Origin: Nocardioides sp.
GTDB lineage: Bacteria; Actinomycetota; Actinomycetes; Propionibacteriales; Nocardioidaceae
Direction: 5' to 3'
Assembly (NCBI GenBank): GCA_030698375.1
Contig: JAUYLL010000033.1
Coordinates: forward strand, 1 to 49,350
DNA: 49,350 nt
In this document: positions 34,348 to 44,304 of the stretch, one piece after another
Layout of the letters: each line of letters starts with the position of its first letter
Numbering within the stretch: the stretch's first letter is position 1
Notes under the pieces: model-generated
The model's database searches: none
The model's input: only the letters and a program-made list of their open reading frames with translations
Told to the model about the DNA's origin: nothing
Made by a program: the position numbers and the translations under genes

Positions 34348-35187
34348 TCAGAACCAGCGCATGATCTCCTGGGCGGCGCCGTCGGAGTCGACGTCGCCCG
34401 TGGTCGCGTCGGCGGAGTCGTGCACGAGCTGCACCGCCTGGCCCATCGCGACGCCGCGGCCGGCCCAGCGCAGCATCTCCAGGTCGTTGCGGCCGTCGCC
34501 GATCGCCAGCACGTCGTCCGGGTCGATGTCGAGGTCCTCGCAGACGTGCTGGAGGCCCGACGCCTTGGAGACCCCCACCGGGGCGAGGTCGAGCCATGCG
34601 GTCCAGCCGACGATGTAGTCGGTGCCGTGCAGGCCCAGCCGACCGGCGAGGTCGATGAAGTCGTCGACCGTCGCGGACGGGTCACGGATGATCACGCGGC
34701 TGACTGGCGCGGCGACGATCTCGTCGACCACGGTCTCGATGAGCTCCCCGCTCAGCTCCCCGGGCGGGAAGGGCCGGTTCACGCGGTAGCCGACACCGCG
34801 CTCCTCGACGGCGACGAGCGCCTCCGGGTGCTCCCGGAGCACCGCGGCCACGGCGGCCCGGGCGTCGAACGTCTCCTCGTGGACGACCTCCAGCGGGGGG
34901 AAGCGGGTGATCACCGCGCCGTTCGACGCCACGACCCACAGCCGCTCGCCGTGGCCGGTCAGGCCCAGGAGCTCCGCGATCGGCGTGAGGCCGTGCGCGG
35001 AGCGACCACTGGCGAGCACGACGTGGACGCCGGCGTCCTCGGCCCGGCGTACGGCGTCACGGACGGCGGGAGCGACGTCCTCGTGCACGATGCCGCCACC
35101 CTCGACCCAGCGCAGCAGGGTGCCGTCGACGTCGAGCGCGAGGATCTTCGGCTGCCACCCGAGCGGCTTGGCCTGCTTCTCGCTCAC
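34348..35187 (-). CDS. HAD-superfamily Cof-type phosphatase
   Basis: A 279-residue HAD phosphatase: motif I ILALDVDGTLLRW, motif II HVVLASGRS, motif IV LAIGDGRNDLEML, with a C2-type cap. It starts with GTG at 35187, eight bases after the serS stop, so it is probably co-transcribed with serS. Substrate unknown; related proteins dephosphorylate sugar phosphates or pyridoxal phosphate. It is a distant paralogue of the HAD gene at 27719-28507. Confidence 0.85.
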   Translation of the reverse strand: MSEKQAKPLGWQPKILALDVDGTLLRWVEGGGIVHEDVAPAVRDAVRRAEDAGVHVVLASGRSAHGLTPIAELLGLTGHGERLWVVASNGAVITRFPPLEVVHEETFDARAAVAAVLREHPEALVAVEERGVGYRVNRPFPPGELSGELIETVVDEIVAAPVSRVIIRDPSATVDDFIDLAGRLGLHGTDYIVGWTAWLDLAPVGVSKASGLQHVCEDLDIDPDDVLAIGDGRNDLEMLRWAGRGVAMGQAVQLVHDSADATTGDVDSDGAAQEIMRWF

Positions 35188-35195
35188 CGTAACCC

Positions 35196-36473
35196 TCAGG
35201 CCTTGATCGGCTCGAGGACGGTGCGGCCCTGGAGGTAGGGCTGCAGCGCGGCCGGCACCCGGACCGAGCCGTCGGCCTGCTGGTGGGTCTCGAGCAGCGC
35301 GACGATGGTGCGCGGGATGGCCACGAGGGTGCCGTTGAGCGTGGCCACCGGGCGGGTGCCGTCGGCGCCGCGCTCACGGATGTCGAGGCGGCGCGACTGG
35401 AAGTCGGTGCAGTTCGAGGTCGAGGTCAGCTCGCGGTAGCGGCCCTGGGTGGGCACCCACGCCTCGCAGTCGAACTTGCGCTGCGCAGAGAGCCCGAGGT
35501 CGCCGGCGGCCACGTCGATGACGCGGTAGGCCAGCTCCAGCTTGTCGAGCCACTCCTTCTCCCAGCCCAGCAGGCGCTGGTGCTCGGCGAAGGACTCCTC
35601 GAGGGTGGTGTAGGTGAACATCTCGACCTTGTCGAACCAGTGGACGCGGATGATCCCGCGGGTGTCCTTGCCGTGCGAGCCTGCCTCCTTGCGGAAGCAC
35701 GGGCTGAACGCGACGTAGCGACGCGGCAAAGAGTCGGTGTCCAGGATCTCGTCGGAGTGGTACGCCGCCAACGGGACCTCGGAGGTGCCGACCAGGTAGG
35801 TGTCCTGGCCCTCGATCCGGTAGACGTCGTCGGCAGCCTGGCCCAGGAAGCCCGTGCCCTCCATCGCCCGCGGCTTGACCAGGGTCGGCGGGATCATCGT
35901 GGTGAAGCCGGCCGCCCGGGCCTGGTCCATGGCCATGTTGACGAGGGCGAGCTCGAGGTCGGCGCCGGCGCCGGTGAGGTAGTAGAAGCGGCTGCCGGAG
36001 ACCTTCGCACCCCGCTCGACGTCGATCGCCCCGAGGATCCGGCCCAGCTCGACGTGGTCGCGGGGCTCGAAGCCCTCCGCGGCGAAGTCGCGGGGGGTGC
36101 CGACCTCCTCGAGGAGGACGAAGTCCTCCTCGCCCCCCTCGGGGGTCTCGTCGGCCGCCGGGTTCGGGATCGCCATGAGCACGCTGCGGTACGCCGCCTC
36201 GGCCTCGTTCTGGGCGGCCTCGGCCGCCTTGACCTCGGCTGAGAGCGTCTTGGTGCGCGTCAGCAGCGCGGCCTTCTCCTCGCCCTGGGCGCCGGCGATC
36301 TGCTTGCCAAGGCCCTTCTGCTCCGCGCGCAGCGCCTCGAACGTCGCAATGGCGGCGCGTCGGGACTCGCCGGCGGCGATCGCCTCGTCGATGGTCGCGG
36401 CGGGCAGCCCGCGCTTGACCTGCGCGGCGCGGAGTCGGTCGGGGTCGTCACGGAGGAGCCGGGGGTCGATCAC
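35196..36473 (-). CDS. serS: Seryl-tRNA synthetase
   Basis: Charges tRNA-Ser, including the tRNA-Ser species encoded at 19.2 and 21.7 kb. The 425-residue class II synthetase has the N-terminal antiparallel coiled coil that reads the tRNA variable arm (about 30-100), motif 2 in [20 protein letters not shown] and motif 3 in [35 protein letters not shown] is the serine-binding TxE loop. GTG at 36473 gives the standard [12 protein letters not shown] start. Confidence 0.97.
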   Translation of the reverse strand: MIDPRLLRDDPDRLRAAQVKRGLPAATIDEAIAAGESRRAAIATFEALRAEQKGLGKQIAGAQGEEKAALLTRTKTLSAEVKAAEAAQNEAEAAYRSVLMAIPNPAADETPEGGEEDFVLLEEVGTPRDFAAEGFEPRDHVELGRILGAIDVERGAKVSGSRFYYLTGAGADLELALVNMAMDQARAAGFTTMIPPTLVKPRAMEGTGFLGQAADDVYRIEGQDTYLVGTSEVPLAAYHSDEILDTDSLPRRYVAFSPCFRKEAGSHGKDTRGIIRVHWFDKVEMFTYTTLEESFAEHQRLLGWEKEWLDKLELAYRVIDVAAGDLGLSAQRKFDCEAWVPTQGRYRELTSTSNCTDFQSRRLDIRERGADGTRPVATLNGTLVAIPRTIVALLETHQQADGSVRVPAALQPYLQGRTVLEPIKA

Positions 36474-36496
36474 CGGCTCAGGCTATCCCCGGCTGC

Positions 36497-37501
36497 TCAC
36501 CGCCCCGGCGGGGGGAAGATCGCGTCGAGCGCCTCGAGGTCAGCGGGGGTGGGCTCCCAGGCGAGGGCGGCGGCGTTGGTGCGCACCTGCTCGGGCGTGG
36601 TCGCACCGGCGATGACGCTGGCCACCGCGGGCCGGGAGGCGAGCCAGGAGAAGGCGACCTGGACCTCGGTGAGGTCGCGCTCGGCGGCGTACCCGGAGAA
36701 CCGGGCGAGCTGGTCCCAGTCGGTGCCGTCGAGCACGTCGGAGCGGCGCGACAGCCGGCTGCCCTCGGGCGCGGACCCGCCGGCGTACTTGCCGGTGAGC
36801 AGGCCGTTGGCGAGCGGGAAGTACGGCAACACGCCGACCCCGAACCGCTCGGCGGCGGGCAGCTGCTCGCGCTCGGCGCCCCGGGCCAGCAGGCTGTAGT
36901 GGATCTGGCTGGAGACGAAGCGCTCAGTGCCCAGCGAGCGGGCGAGGAGCTCGGCCTCGGCCAGCTGCCAGCCGGCGAAGTTGGAGTGGCCGAGGTAGCG
37001 CACCTTCCCGGCGGTCACCAGGTCGTCCAGGGCGGCGAGGGTCTCCTCGATCGGCGTGCCGCGGTCGGGCACGTGCAGCTGGTAGAGGTCGATCCAGTCG
37101 GTGCCGAGCCGGCGCAGCGACGCCTCGACCGCGCGGACGACGTACCGGCGCGAGCCGCGCGCCCCGAAGTCGGGTCCGTTCACGCCCTCCATGTCCATGC
37201 CGAACTTGGTCGCCAGGACCACCTCGTCGCGTCTCCCCTTCAACGCGCCGCCGAGCAGCTCCTCGCTCAGCCCGCGGGTGCCCCCGCCGTAGGCGTCGGC
37301 GACGTCGAGGAGGGTGATGCCCGCGTCGACCGCGGCGCCGATGACCGCGTCGGTGCCGGCCTGCGTCTCGGTCGCGGTGCCGGGCCGCCCGAGGTTGTTG
37401 CACCCCAGGCCGACGGCAGAGACGCGCAGCCCGGAGTCCCCGAGCGGGCGGAGCGCGGGACGGTGGTCGAGTTGGGCGTCGTCAGCAGCGTGATCGGCCA
37501 T
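36497..37501 (-). CDS. Aldo/keto reductase
   Basis: A 334-residue NADPH-dependent oxidoreductase with the TIM-barrel signatures LGLGCNNLG-type start (VGLGCNNLG), DVADAYGGG with catalytic Asp and Tyr, the Lys in LATKFGMD and the His in DLYQLHVPD; the cofactor-binding tail is SVIAGATTPEQV. Substrate not fixed. ATG at 37501; it is divergent from the PAP2-kinase fusion with 54 bases between starts. Confidence 0.9.
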   Translation of the reverse strand: MADHAADDAQLDHRPALRPLGDSGLRVSAVGLGCNNLGRPGTATETQAGTDAVIGAAVDAGITLLDVADAYGGGTRGLSEELLGGALKGRRDEVVLATKFGMDMEGVNGPDFGARGSRRYVVRAVEASLRRLGTDWIDLYQLHVPDRGTPIEETLAALDDLVTAGKVRYLGHSNFAGWQLAEAELLARSLGTERFVSSQIHYSLLARGAEREQLPAAERFGVGVLPYFPLANGLLTGKYAGGSAPEGSRLSRRSDVLDGTDWDQLARFSGYAAERDLTEVQVAFSWLASRPAVASVIAGATTPEQVRTNAAALAWEPTPADLEALDAIFPPPGR

Positions 37502-37555
37502 GCTCCCGACCCTACGAGCGCCGCCCCAGGACCATCTCAGCCATACTGCGAGGCG

Positions 37556-39169
37556 ATGAAACCGACCTCTCGCCCGGCCCAGGGGGGCACCGCGGTGCGG
37601 ACGCGCCGCGCCGGCCTCCTGCCCTGGACCGTCCTCACCGGTGTCACCGTCGCGCTGCTCACGACCCTCGTGGCGCTCGGCTGGGAGCCCCTGCTCGACC
37701 GCGACGCGGCCCTCGCCGCGGAGCCGTACTCGTTCACCGCGGCGAACCCGGGGCTGGCCGAAGTCCTCCGCGGCATCGACGTCGCGTTCGGGACGATCCC
37801 GATGATGGTCGCCACGATCCTCGCCGCCGTGCTGCTGCGGGTGCGCGACCACGCGCGGGCGGCGTACTGGACGCTCGGGGTGATGGGTGCGGCCGCGGCG
37901 TCGGTCACCGTGATCAAGAACCTCATCGGACGCGACCGCCCCGAGTGGGCCGACCCGCTACGGGTCCTGGAGAGCTACTCCTTCCCGTCGGGTCACGCCA
38001 CCTCGATCGCCGCCGCCGCCGGTGTCGCGACGGTCCTCACGCTGATGCTGGTGCGCCGGCGCTCCCTACGTCGTGGCCTGCTCGCGCTGTACGCCGTCCT
38101 CGTCCTCGTGGTCGGTCTCGACCGGGTCTTCCTCGGCCTGCACAACGTCTCCGACGTCGTCGCCGGCTGGGCGCTCGGCGCCTTCTGGGTGCTGCTGGGC
38201 CAGGTGCTCTACGACCCGCACTCCCGCTCGACGGCGGCAGGCGCCGAGCCGTTCGCGGAGGTCTTCCCGGGCCAGCGTCGCCTCGCGGTGGTGCTCAACC
38301 CGATCAAGGTCGAGGACGAGGCCGGGTTCCGCGCGCTGGTCTCGTCGATGGCGGCCGAGTCCGGCTGGGGCGAGCCGGAGTGGCACCTCACGACGATCGA
38401 GGACCCCGGCGGCTCGATGGCCGAGGCCGCCGCGGTCGGCGGCTCCGACCTGGTCATCGTCTGCGGGGGCGACGGGACGGTGCGCACGGTCTGCTCCGAG
38501 CTCGCCGGCACCGGTGTGCCGGTGGGGATCGTGCCCGCCGGCACGGGCAACCTGCTCGCCCGCAACCTCGGCATCCCCCTCGTCCTGCGCGCTGCCGTCG
38601 ACGTGGCGCTCAACGGCCAGGACCGCGCCATCGACCTGGTCGCGGTCAGCGGCGACGGCATCGAGGACGGCCACTTCCTCGTCATGGCCGGGATGGGCTT
38701 CGACGCCGCGATCATGGAGGGCGTCAGCGAGGACATCAAGGCCCGCGTCGGCTGGCTGGCCTACGTCTGGTCGGGCCTGAAGTCGCTGATGTTTCCCGCG
38801 GTGCGCATCGAGGTGACCGTCGACGGCGGCGAGCCCACCAAGCACCGGGCCCGCACCGTCCTCATCGGCAACGTGGGCTACCTCCAGGCCGGCATGCCGT
38901 TGCTGCCCGACGCCACCATCGACGACGGCCAGGTCGACGTGGTGCTGCTCTACCCGCGCCGGTTCCTGTCCTGGATCCCGCTGGCGGTCCGGGTGCTGAG
39001 CAAGGGACGCCGTACCGACGAGCTGATCACCCGGATGACCGGACGGACGGTGCGCGTGCGCGCCTCGACCGACACCCCGCGGCAGCTGGACGGCGACAGC
39101 ATCGGCCCCGGCCGCGAGCTGGTCGCCGAGTGCATCCACGGCAAGCTGCTGGTGCGCGTCCCGCGCTGA
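37556..39169 (+). CDS. PAP2 phosphatase-diacylglycerol kinase fusion
   Basis: A 537-residue two-domain protein. The N-terminal part has about six membrane segments and the PAP2 phosphatase motifs KNLIGRDRP, SFPSGHATS and DRVFLGLHNVSD, with catalytic His residues facing outward. From about residue 240 follows a diacylglycerol kinase domain with VVLNPIK, VCGGDGTVR and VPAGTGNLLARNLG, then DVDV-type acidic end. The pair could dephosphorylate a phosphatidate or undecaprenyl-type lipid and rephosphorylate a diacylglycerol or related lipid. Such fusions are known in actinobacteria. ATG at 37556 fits. Confidence 0.88.
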   Translation: MKPTSRPAQGGTAVRTRRAGLLPWTVLTGVTVALLTTLVALGWEPLLDRDAALAAEPYSFTAANPGLAEVLRGIDVAFGTIPMMVATILAAVLLRVRDHARAAYWTLGVMGAAAASVTVIKNLIGRDRPEWADPLRVLESYSFPSGHATSIAAAAGVATVLTLMLVRRRSLRRGLLALYAVLVLVVGLDRVFLGLHNVSDVVAGWALGAFWVLLGQVLYDPHSRSTAAGAEPFAEVFPGQRRLAVVLNPIKVEDEAGFRALVSSMAAESGWGEPEWHLTTIEDPGGSMAEAAAVGGSDLVIVCGGDGTVRTVCSELAGTGVPVGIVPAGTGNLLARNLGIPLVLRAAVDVALNGQDRAIDLVAVSGDGIEDGHFLVMAGMGFDAAIMEGVSEDIKARVGWLAYVWSGLKSLMFPAVRIEVTVDGGEPTKHRARTVLIGNVGYLQAGMPLLPDATIDDGQVDVVLLYPRRFLSWIPLAVRVLSKGRRTDELITRMTGRTVRVRASTDTPRQLDGDSIGPGRELVAECIHGKLLVRVPR

Positions 39170-39177
39170 GTCCTCGG

Positions 39178-39223
39178 GTCGTGTGCCCCAGCACGTGCCA
39201 TGGCGCGTACTCAGGCACACGAC
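39178..39223. terminator. Bidirectional hairpin between convergent genes
   Basis: GTCGTGTGCC (39178-39187) and GGCACACGAC (39214-39223) pair perfectly; inside, AGCACG and CGTACT extend the stem with one mismatch. It sits nine bases after the fusion-gene stop and just before the stop of the opposite gene, the place of a shared terminator. Confidence 0.6.
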
Positions 39224-39224
39224 T

Positions 39225-39695
39225 TCAGGCGAGGGGCGCGAGCACGTAGACCTTGATCTCGCGGTCGGTACGAGCCTCGTACTTGGCGTAGTTCGGCCAG
39301 GTGCCCTTCATGACCTCCCACAGCCGGGCCCGCTCGTCCCCGACCGCACGGCGTGCGGAGACCCGGTACGAGCGGCCCTTGAAGTGCACGCCCGCCTCGC
39401 CCGCGGCCTCGAGGTTGTAGGTCCAGGCCGGCGGCTTGGGCCCGCCCCAGAAGGATCCGGCGATCAGCCAGCCACCCTCGTGCGGCACGCACAGCAGCGG
39501 CGTCGTGCGTTCGATGCCGGACTTGCGGCCGGGCACGGTGAGCTGGAGCTCGGGCAGCCCGGCCAGCGAGAGCAGCGTGAACCGACCGCGGGTCAGGAGC
39601 TGGACGAGCCGGTCCAGGCGCACGATCCAGGCGTTGTAGCGGGGCAGCCACGGAAGGCCCCCGATCTTGACGGCCAGCGGGGTGAGGAGTCCCAT
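39225..39695 (-). CDS. DDN-family deazaflavin (F420)-dependent oxidoreductase-like protein
   Basis: A 156-residue split-barrel protein of the deazaflavin-dependent nitroreductase family: LTVPGRKSGIERTTPLL is the phosphate/cofactor-binding signature, followed by GGWLIAGSFWGGPKPPAWTY and NLEAAGEA. Members reduce quinones with reduced F420. No cofactor-synthesis genes are in the window. ATG at 39695. Confidence 0.85.
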   Translation of the reverse strand: MGLLTPLAVKIGGLPWLPRYNAWIVRLDRLVQLLTRGRFTLLSLAGLPELQLTVPGRKSGIERTTPLLCVPHEGGWLIAGSFWGGPKPPAWTYNLEAAGEAGVHFKGRSYRVSARRAVGDERARLWEVMKGTWPNYAKYEARTDREIKVYVLAPLA

Positions 39696-39711
39696 GCGTG
39701 CAGCCTACGAG

Positions 39712-40149
39712 TCAGCGCGGGCGGGCCGCACTGATGGCCTCCTCCTCCTCGGGGGAGAGCACTGCCTCGCTGGTCCAGCCGGCGACGTTCTTGGCGTACG
39801 TTCGGGCCTCGCTGCGCCCGTGGATCGAGGTGAGCACGATGCCGCTTCCGGCGTCGTCGAGCAGCGCCAGCGACCACGACAGGTGCCCGCCCATGTCACC
39901 GAACGCGTCGTAGCGCACCACCGAGAGGTGCCGCAGGGCGTCGGAGACCTCCACGCGCAGGGCGGAGACCTCCTGGCGCAGCCCCTGGACGTCCGCGGGC
40001 ACGGCGTCGTCGTCGCCGCCGGCGGTCGTGGCGCTCCCGCTGCGCCGCAGCGCCAGGAGGGCGACCAGCAGGGCGAGCAGGGCGGCGGCGAGTGCGAGGG
40101 AGGCCAGGAGGGTCACGGTTGCCCACGGTAGGCGAGCCGGGGCGTCCAC
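39712..40149 (-). CDS. DUF4446 family membrane-anchored protein
   Basis: A 145-residue protein with one N-terminal TM segment (VTLLASLALAAALLALLVAL), a short linker, a coiled-coil stretch (DVQGLRQEVSALRVEVSDAL) and the DUF4446 core (VRYDAFGDMGGHLSWSLALL, GIVLTSIHGRSEARTYAK). The start is uncertain: GTG at 40149 or the GTG at about 40116 before TLLAS; neither has a clear ribosome site. Function unknown. It is divergent from pheA, 50 bases apart. Confidence 0.78.
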   Translation of the reverse strand: MDAPARLPWATVTLLASLALAAALLALLVALLALRRSGSATTAGGDDDAVPADVQGLRQEVSALRVEVSDALRHLSVVRYDAFGDMGGHLSWSLALLDDAGSGIVLTSIHGRSEARTYAKNVAGWTSEAVLSPEEEEAISAARPR

Positions 40150-40199
40150 CCGCTGTGAACGCGCCGAGGGCGGGCAGCGAGCCTCCCTAGACTGCTCCG

Positions 40200-41051
40200 G
40201 TGACCTCGCCCAGCTCGGGACGGCCCCGCATCGCCTACCAGGGCGAGCCGGGCGCCAACTCCCACGCCGTCTGCTCCGAGCACTACCCCGACCACGAGGC
40301 GCTGCCGTGCGCGTCGTTCGAGGACGTCTTCGCCGCGGTCTCGCAGGGCGAGGCCGACCTGGCGATGATCCCGATCGACAACTCGATCGCCGGGCGGGTG
40401 GCCGACATCCACCACTTCCTGCCCGACTCGGGGCTGCACATCATCGCCGAGCACTTCCTGCGCATCCGCTTCCACCTCCTGGGGGTCCCGGGCGCGTCGC
40501 TCGACCAGGTCCGCACGGTGCTCAGCCACGTCCACGCCCTCGGCCAGTGCCGCAAGGTGATCCGGGAGCACGGCCTGGTCCCGCAGATCTCCGGCGACAC
40601 CGCCGGGGCGGCCCGCGAGGTCGCCGAGAGCGGCGACCCGACCCAGGCCGCCATCTCACCGCCGCTGGCCGCCGAGATCTACGGCCTGGAGATCCTCGCC
40701 GAGGACATCGAGGACGAGGACCACAACACCACCCGCTTCGTGGTGCTGTCCCGCGAGTTCGTGCAGGCGCCCGCGGGCAACGGTCCCGTCGTCACCAGCT
40801 TCATCTTCAACGTCCGCAACCTGCCGGCCGCGCTCTACAAGGCGCTCGGCGGCTTCGCCACCAACGGCGTCAACATGACCAAGCTGGAGAGCTACATGGT
40901 CGGCGGGCACTTCTCGGCCACGCAGTTCCTCGCCGAGGTCGACGGTCACCCCGACGACATCGGCCTGGCCCGGGCGCTCGAGGAGCTCAGGTTCTTCACC
41001 ACCGACGTCAAGATCCTCGGCGTCTACCCCGCCGACTCCTTCCGCTCCTGA
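40200..41051 (+). CDS. pheA: Prephenate dehydratase
   Basis: Converts prephenate to phenylpyruvate for phenylalanine synthesis. The 283-residue stand-alone form has a catalytic domain with IAYQGEPGANSHAVC, IPIDNSIAGRVADIH and the active-site TRF motif NTTRFVVLSRE, then a C-terminal ACT domain (FATNGVNMTKLESYMVGGHF) for phenylalanine feedback. The ACT ESRP motif appears as LESYMV, a variant. GTG at 40200. Confidence 0.94.
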   Translation: MTSPSSGRPRIAYQGEPGANSHAVCSEHYPDHEALPCASFEDVFAAVSQGEADLAMIPIDNSIAGRVADIHHFLPDSGLHIIAEHFLRIRFHLLGVPGASLDQVRTVLSHVHALGQCRKVIREHGLVPQISGDTAGAAREVAESGDPTQAAISPPLAAEIYGLEILAEDIEDEDHNTTRFVVLSREFVQAPAGNGPVVTSFIFNVRNLPAALYKALGGFATNGVNMTKLESYMVGGHFSATQFLAEVDGHPDDIGLARALEELRFFTTDVKILGVYPADSFRS

Positions 41052-41134
41052 GACACCCCGGTGACGGCGGCGGCGCATCTCCGCCACAATTGGGTACCGG
41101 ACCGTCACGCGACCCCCACGCGCAAGGACCCCTC

Positions 41135-42337
41135 ATGACAGCGCTCCAGCGCCAGGCGCACAGCCAGGTACGCCACCTCACCACCGACGACGTCGAGCAG
41201 ATCGGGCGCGAGCTCGACCTGATCCGGCAGCAGGTGCTCGACAGCCGCGGCGCCCGCGACGCGGCGTACATCCGCCGGGTGATCGCCGTCCAGCGCCGGC
41301 TCGAGCTCGCTGCCCGCGTGGTGCTGCTCGCCGGACGCTTCCCACCCGCCTGGGTGCTGGGCACGGCCACGCTGAGCGTGGCCAAGATCCTCGACAACAT
41401 GGAGATCGGCCACAACGTCCTGCACGGGCAGTGGGACTGGATGCGCGACCCCGCCATCCACTCCTCGACCTGGGACTGGGACCACGCGTCACCACCGGAG
41501 CAGTGGAAGCGCGCGCACAACGAGACCCATCACACCTACACGAACATCCTCGGCCAGGACAACGACCTCGGCTACGGCATCATGCGCGTCGACGAGGACC
41601 AGGAGTGGCAGCCGCGCTACCTCGTCCAGCCGCTGTGGAACTTCGTCAACGCCTGCATCTTCGAGTACGGCATCGCGATGTACGACATCGAGTTCGGCGA
41701 GCACCTGCGTGAGGGCAAGGGGATCACCCCCGAGCTGCGCTCGCGGATCCGCGCCGCGGCCGACAAGGTACGCCGGCAGGTCACCAAGGACTACGTCGTG
41801 CACCCGATGCTGGCCGGTCCCGGCGGCTGGCTCGCGACCCTCACCGCCAACGCGACCGCCAACCTGGTGCGCAACGTGTGGAGCCACTCGATCATCATGT
41901 GCGGCCACTTCCCCGAGGGCGTCGAGACCTTCGAGCAGGACAAGCTGCCTCAGCACGAGACCCGGGGCGAGTGGTACCTCCGGCAGATGCTCGGCTCCGC
42001 CAACATCTCCGGTCCGCCGCTGATGCACCTGATGTCGGGCAACCTCTCGCACCAGATCGAGCACCACCTGTTCCCCGACCTGCCGAGCAACCGCTACGCC
42101 GAGATCGCGCCCCGGGTGCAGCAGCTCTTCGAGCGCTACGGGCTCACCTACAACGCCCGCCCGCTCCCCCAGCAGGTGGCCAGCGCCTGGCACCGGGTGT
42201 TCCGCCTGTCCCTGCCCAACGACTGGATGGCCGAGACCAACCGACGCAACCTGCCGCGCCAGCTCAAGTCGCTGTGGCACCAGTCGCGAGGCGCCGTGGG
42301 CTCACGCCGCCGACAGGGCGCACTCACCCTGGCCTGA
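41135..42337 (+). CDS. Membrane fatty acid desaturase
   Basis: Di-iron acyl desaturase of the DesA3/linoleoyl-CoA type. The 400-residue protein has the three histidine boxes HNVLHGQWDW, HNETHHTYTN and HQIEHHLFPDLP, and an extra IIMCGHFPEG His. Membrane segments flank boxes 1-2 and precede box 3. ATG at 41135 has AAGGA seven bases upstream; the open frame starting at 40028 covers pheA in another frame. No ferredoxin or reductase partner is adjacent. Confidence 0.92.
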   Translation: MTALQRQAHSQVRHLTTDDVEQIGRELDLIRQQVLDSRGARDAAYIRRVIAVQRRLELAARVVLLAGRFPPAWVLGTATLSVAKILDNMEIGHNVLHGQWDWMRDPAIHSSTWDWDHASPPEQWKRAHNETHHTYTNILGQDNDLGYGIMRVDEDQEWQPRYLVQPLWNFVNACIFEYGIAMYDIEFGEHLREGKGITPELRSRIRAAADKVRRQVTKDYVVHPMLAGPGGWLATLTANATANLVRNVWSHSIIMCGHFPEGVETFEQDKLPQHETRGEWYLRQMLGSANISGPPLMHLMSGNLSHQIEHHLFPDLPSNRYAEIAPRVQQLFERYGLTYNARPLPQQVASAWHRVFRLSLPNDWMAETNRRNLPRQLKSLWHQSRGAVGSRRRQGALTLA

Positions 42338-42388
42338 CGCATCCCCCCGGGCACGCCGCCCGGGACCGGTACGACGACAATTGCGGGC

Positions 42389-42979
42389 ATGGATCTCGCC
42401 GCGGTCGCGCTCACGTTCGGCGCGATCTTCCTCGTCGAGCTGCCGGACAAGACGTTCCTCGCGACGCTGGTGCTGGCCACGAAGTACCGGCCGATCCTGG
42501 TCTGGATCGGCGTCGGCCTCGCGTTCGCCGTACAGACCGGTGTCGCGGTCGCGCTGGGGCAGGCGGCCTCCCTGCTGCCGCCGGACCTGGTCAAGATCGC
42601 GGCCATCGTGCTCTTCCTCGCCGGCGCCGCGATCCTGGTGCGCGAGGGCCGCAGCCACCAGGAGTCCAGCGGCGAGGAGTTCGCCGAGAAGGCCAAGCCC
42701 GTGCACGGCTTCCGGGCCGTGCTCGCGTCGTTCCTGGTGCTGTTCGCGGCCGAGTGGGGCGACCTGAGCCAGCTGCTGACCCTGTCGCTGGTGGCGAAGT
42801 ACGAGGCGCCGTTCAGCGTGTACGTCGGGGCGCTCGGCGCCCTGCTCACCGTCAGCGCGCTGGCCGTGATCGTGGGCCGGAGCCTGCTGCGGGTGATCTC
42901 GATCCACGTGCTGCACTACCTGGGCGCCACGGTCTGCCTGGCCCTCGCCGGTCTCACCTTCTACGAGCTCGTCTTCTGA
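42389..42979 (+). CDS. TMEM165/GDT1-family transporter
   Basis: A 196-residue membrane protein with six hydrophobic segments and the two family motifs: VELPDKTFLA (Glu17, Asp20) near the start and AEWGDLSQLLTL in the second half. Members move manganese or calcium outward or into compartments. The ELPDKT variant of ExGDKT is usual in actinobacteria. ATG at 42389. The 51-base leader is too short for a yybP-type riboswitch. Confidence 0.88.
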   Translation: MDLAAVALTFGAIFLVELPDKTFLATLVLATKYRPILVWIGVGLAFAVQTGVAVALGQAASLLPPDLVKIAAIVLFLAGAAILVREGRSHQESSGEEFAEKAKPVHGFRAVLASFLVLFAAEWGDLSQLLTLSLVAKYEAPFSVYVGALGALLTVSALAVIVGRSLLRVISIHVLHYLGATVCLALAGLTFYELVF

Positions 42980-43013
42980 GCCCGGGGCCCGGCCGGGCCT
43001 CTAGGGTGGCTGC

Positions 43014-44228
43014 ATGACTGCGACCCACGGTGCCGACAGCGAGGTCGGCCGACTGCGGACCGTGATGCTCCACCGGCCCGGACTCGAGCTGAAACGGCTG
43101 ACCCCCCGCAACAACGACAAGCTGCTCTTCGACGGCATCCCGTGGGTCGCCCGGGCCCAGGAGGAGCACGACGCGTTCGCCGAGGCCCTCCGGGCCCGCG
43201 ACGTCGAGGTTCTCTACCTCACCGACCTGCTCACCGAGACCCTCGAGACCCCCGAGGCGCGCGACACCGCGATCGAGACGGCCCTGGCCGGCCTCGACCT
43301 CGGCGACACGATGCGCGGCTACCTGCTCGGGGCGCTGCACGACGCGACCGCGGCGGACCTGACCGGCTACCTCACGGCCGGCATCCGCAACGACGAGGTC
43401 CGCGGCGGCTTCGGGCTGGTGACCGCGCTCCTCGCGCACGACGACTTCCTCGTCGACCCGCTGCCCAACCTGCTGTTCACCCGCGACTCCTCGGTGTGGG
43501 TGCACGACCGGATCGCGATCACGTCGCTGGCGATGCCCGCGCGCAAGCGCGAGTCGCAGCTGACCGAGCTGATCTACAGCCTGCACCCGCGCTTCGCCGG
43601 CAGCCCCCGCATCCACGGCCACCACTTCGAGCACGTCGAGGGCGGCGACGTGCTGCTCCTGGCACCCCGCGTGATCGCGGTCGGCGTCGGTGAGCGGACC
43701 ACCCCGGCGGGAGTCGAGCGGCTCGCCCGCCAGGTCTTCGAGGCGTCGCTGGCCGACACCGTGCTCGCCGTACCCATCGCCCAGGAACGCGCCACCATGC
43801 ACCTCGACACGGTCTGCACGATGGTCGACGTCGACAAGGTGGTGATGTACCCCAACGTCGCGCACGACCTGACGGCGTACGCCGTGACGCACGACGGGCG
43901 CGCCGACGACGGCGCCCTGGTCCTCCGGGTCGCGGGCGCGGAGCCGTTCCTGGTCGCGGCCGCCAAGGCCATGGGCATCGACCGGCTGCACCAGATCGAC
44001 ACCGGACTCGACCCGGTGACCGCCGAGCGGGAGCAGTGGGACGACGGCAACAACACCCTGGCGCTGGCGCCCCGCGTGGCCGTGGCCTACGAGCGCAACA
44101 ACGAGACCAACGACCGGCTCGAGGCCGCCGGCATCGAGGTGGTCCGGATCGCCGGGTCCGAGCTCGGCTCCGGCCGGGGCGGGCCGCGCTGCATGAGCTG
44201 CCCCATCGCCCGCGACCCGCTGGTGTGA
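43014..44228 (+). CDS. arcA: Arginine deiminase
   Basis: Hydrolyses arginine to citrulline and ammonia. The 404-residue protein has all catalytic features: DSSVWVHD region, [10 protein letters not shown], the His motif [11 protein letters not shown] and nucleophilic Cys in [10 protein letters not shown] near the C-terminus. ATG at 43014. There is no ornithine carbamoyltransferase or carbamate kinase next to it, so this is a stand-alone copy and the rest of the pathway must be elsewhere or absent. Confidence 0.95.
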   Translation: MTATHGADSEVGRLRTVMLHRPGLELKRLTPRNNDKLLFDGIPWVARAQEEHDAFAEALRARDVEVLYLTDLLTETLETPEARDTAIETALAGLDLGDTMRGYLLGALHDATAADLTGYLTAGIRNDEVRGGFGLVTALLAHDDFLVDPLPNLLFTRDSSVWVHDRIAITSLAMPARKRESQLTELIYSLHPRFAGSPRIHGHHFEHVEGGDVLLLAPRVIAVGVGERTTPAGVERLARQVFEASLADTVLAVPIAQERATMHLDTVCTMVDVDKVVMYPNVAHDLTAYAVTHDGRADDGALVLRVAGAEPFLVAAAKAMGIDRLHQIDTGLDPVTAEREQWDDGNNTLALAPRVAVAYERNNETNDRLEAAGIEVVRIAGSELGSGRGGPRCMSCPIARDPLV

Positions 44229-44304
44229 CGCAGCCCTGCTGGACAGTCCCCAGCGGGTCGGGGAGGATCGCCGACGGGGAGGGCCCCACAGTGAAAGGCC
44301 GCGC

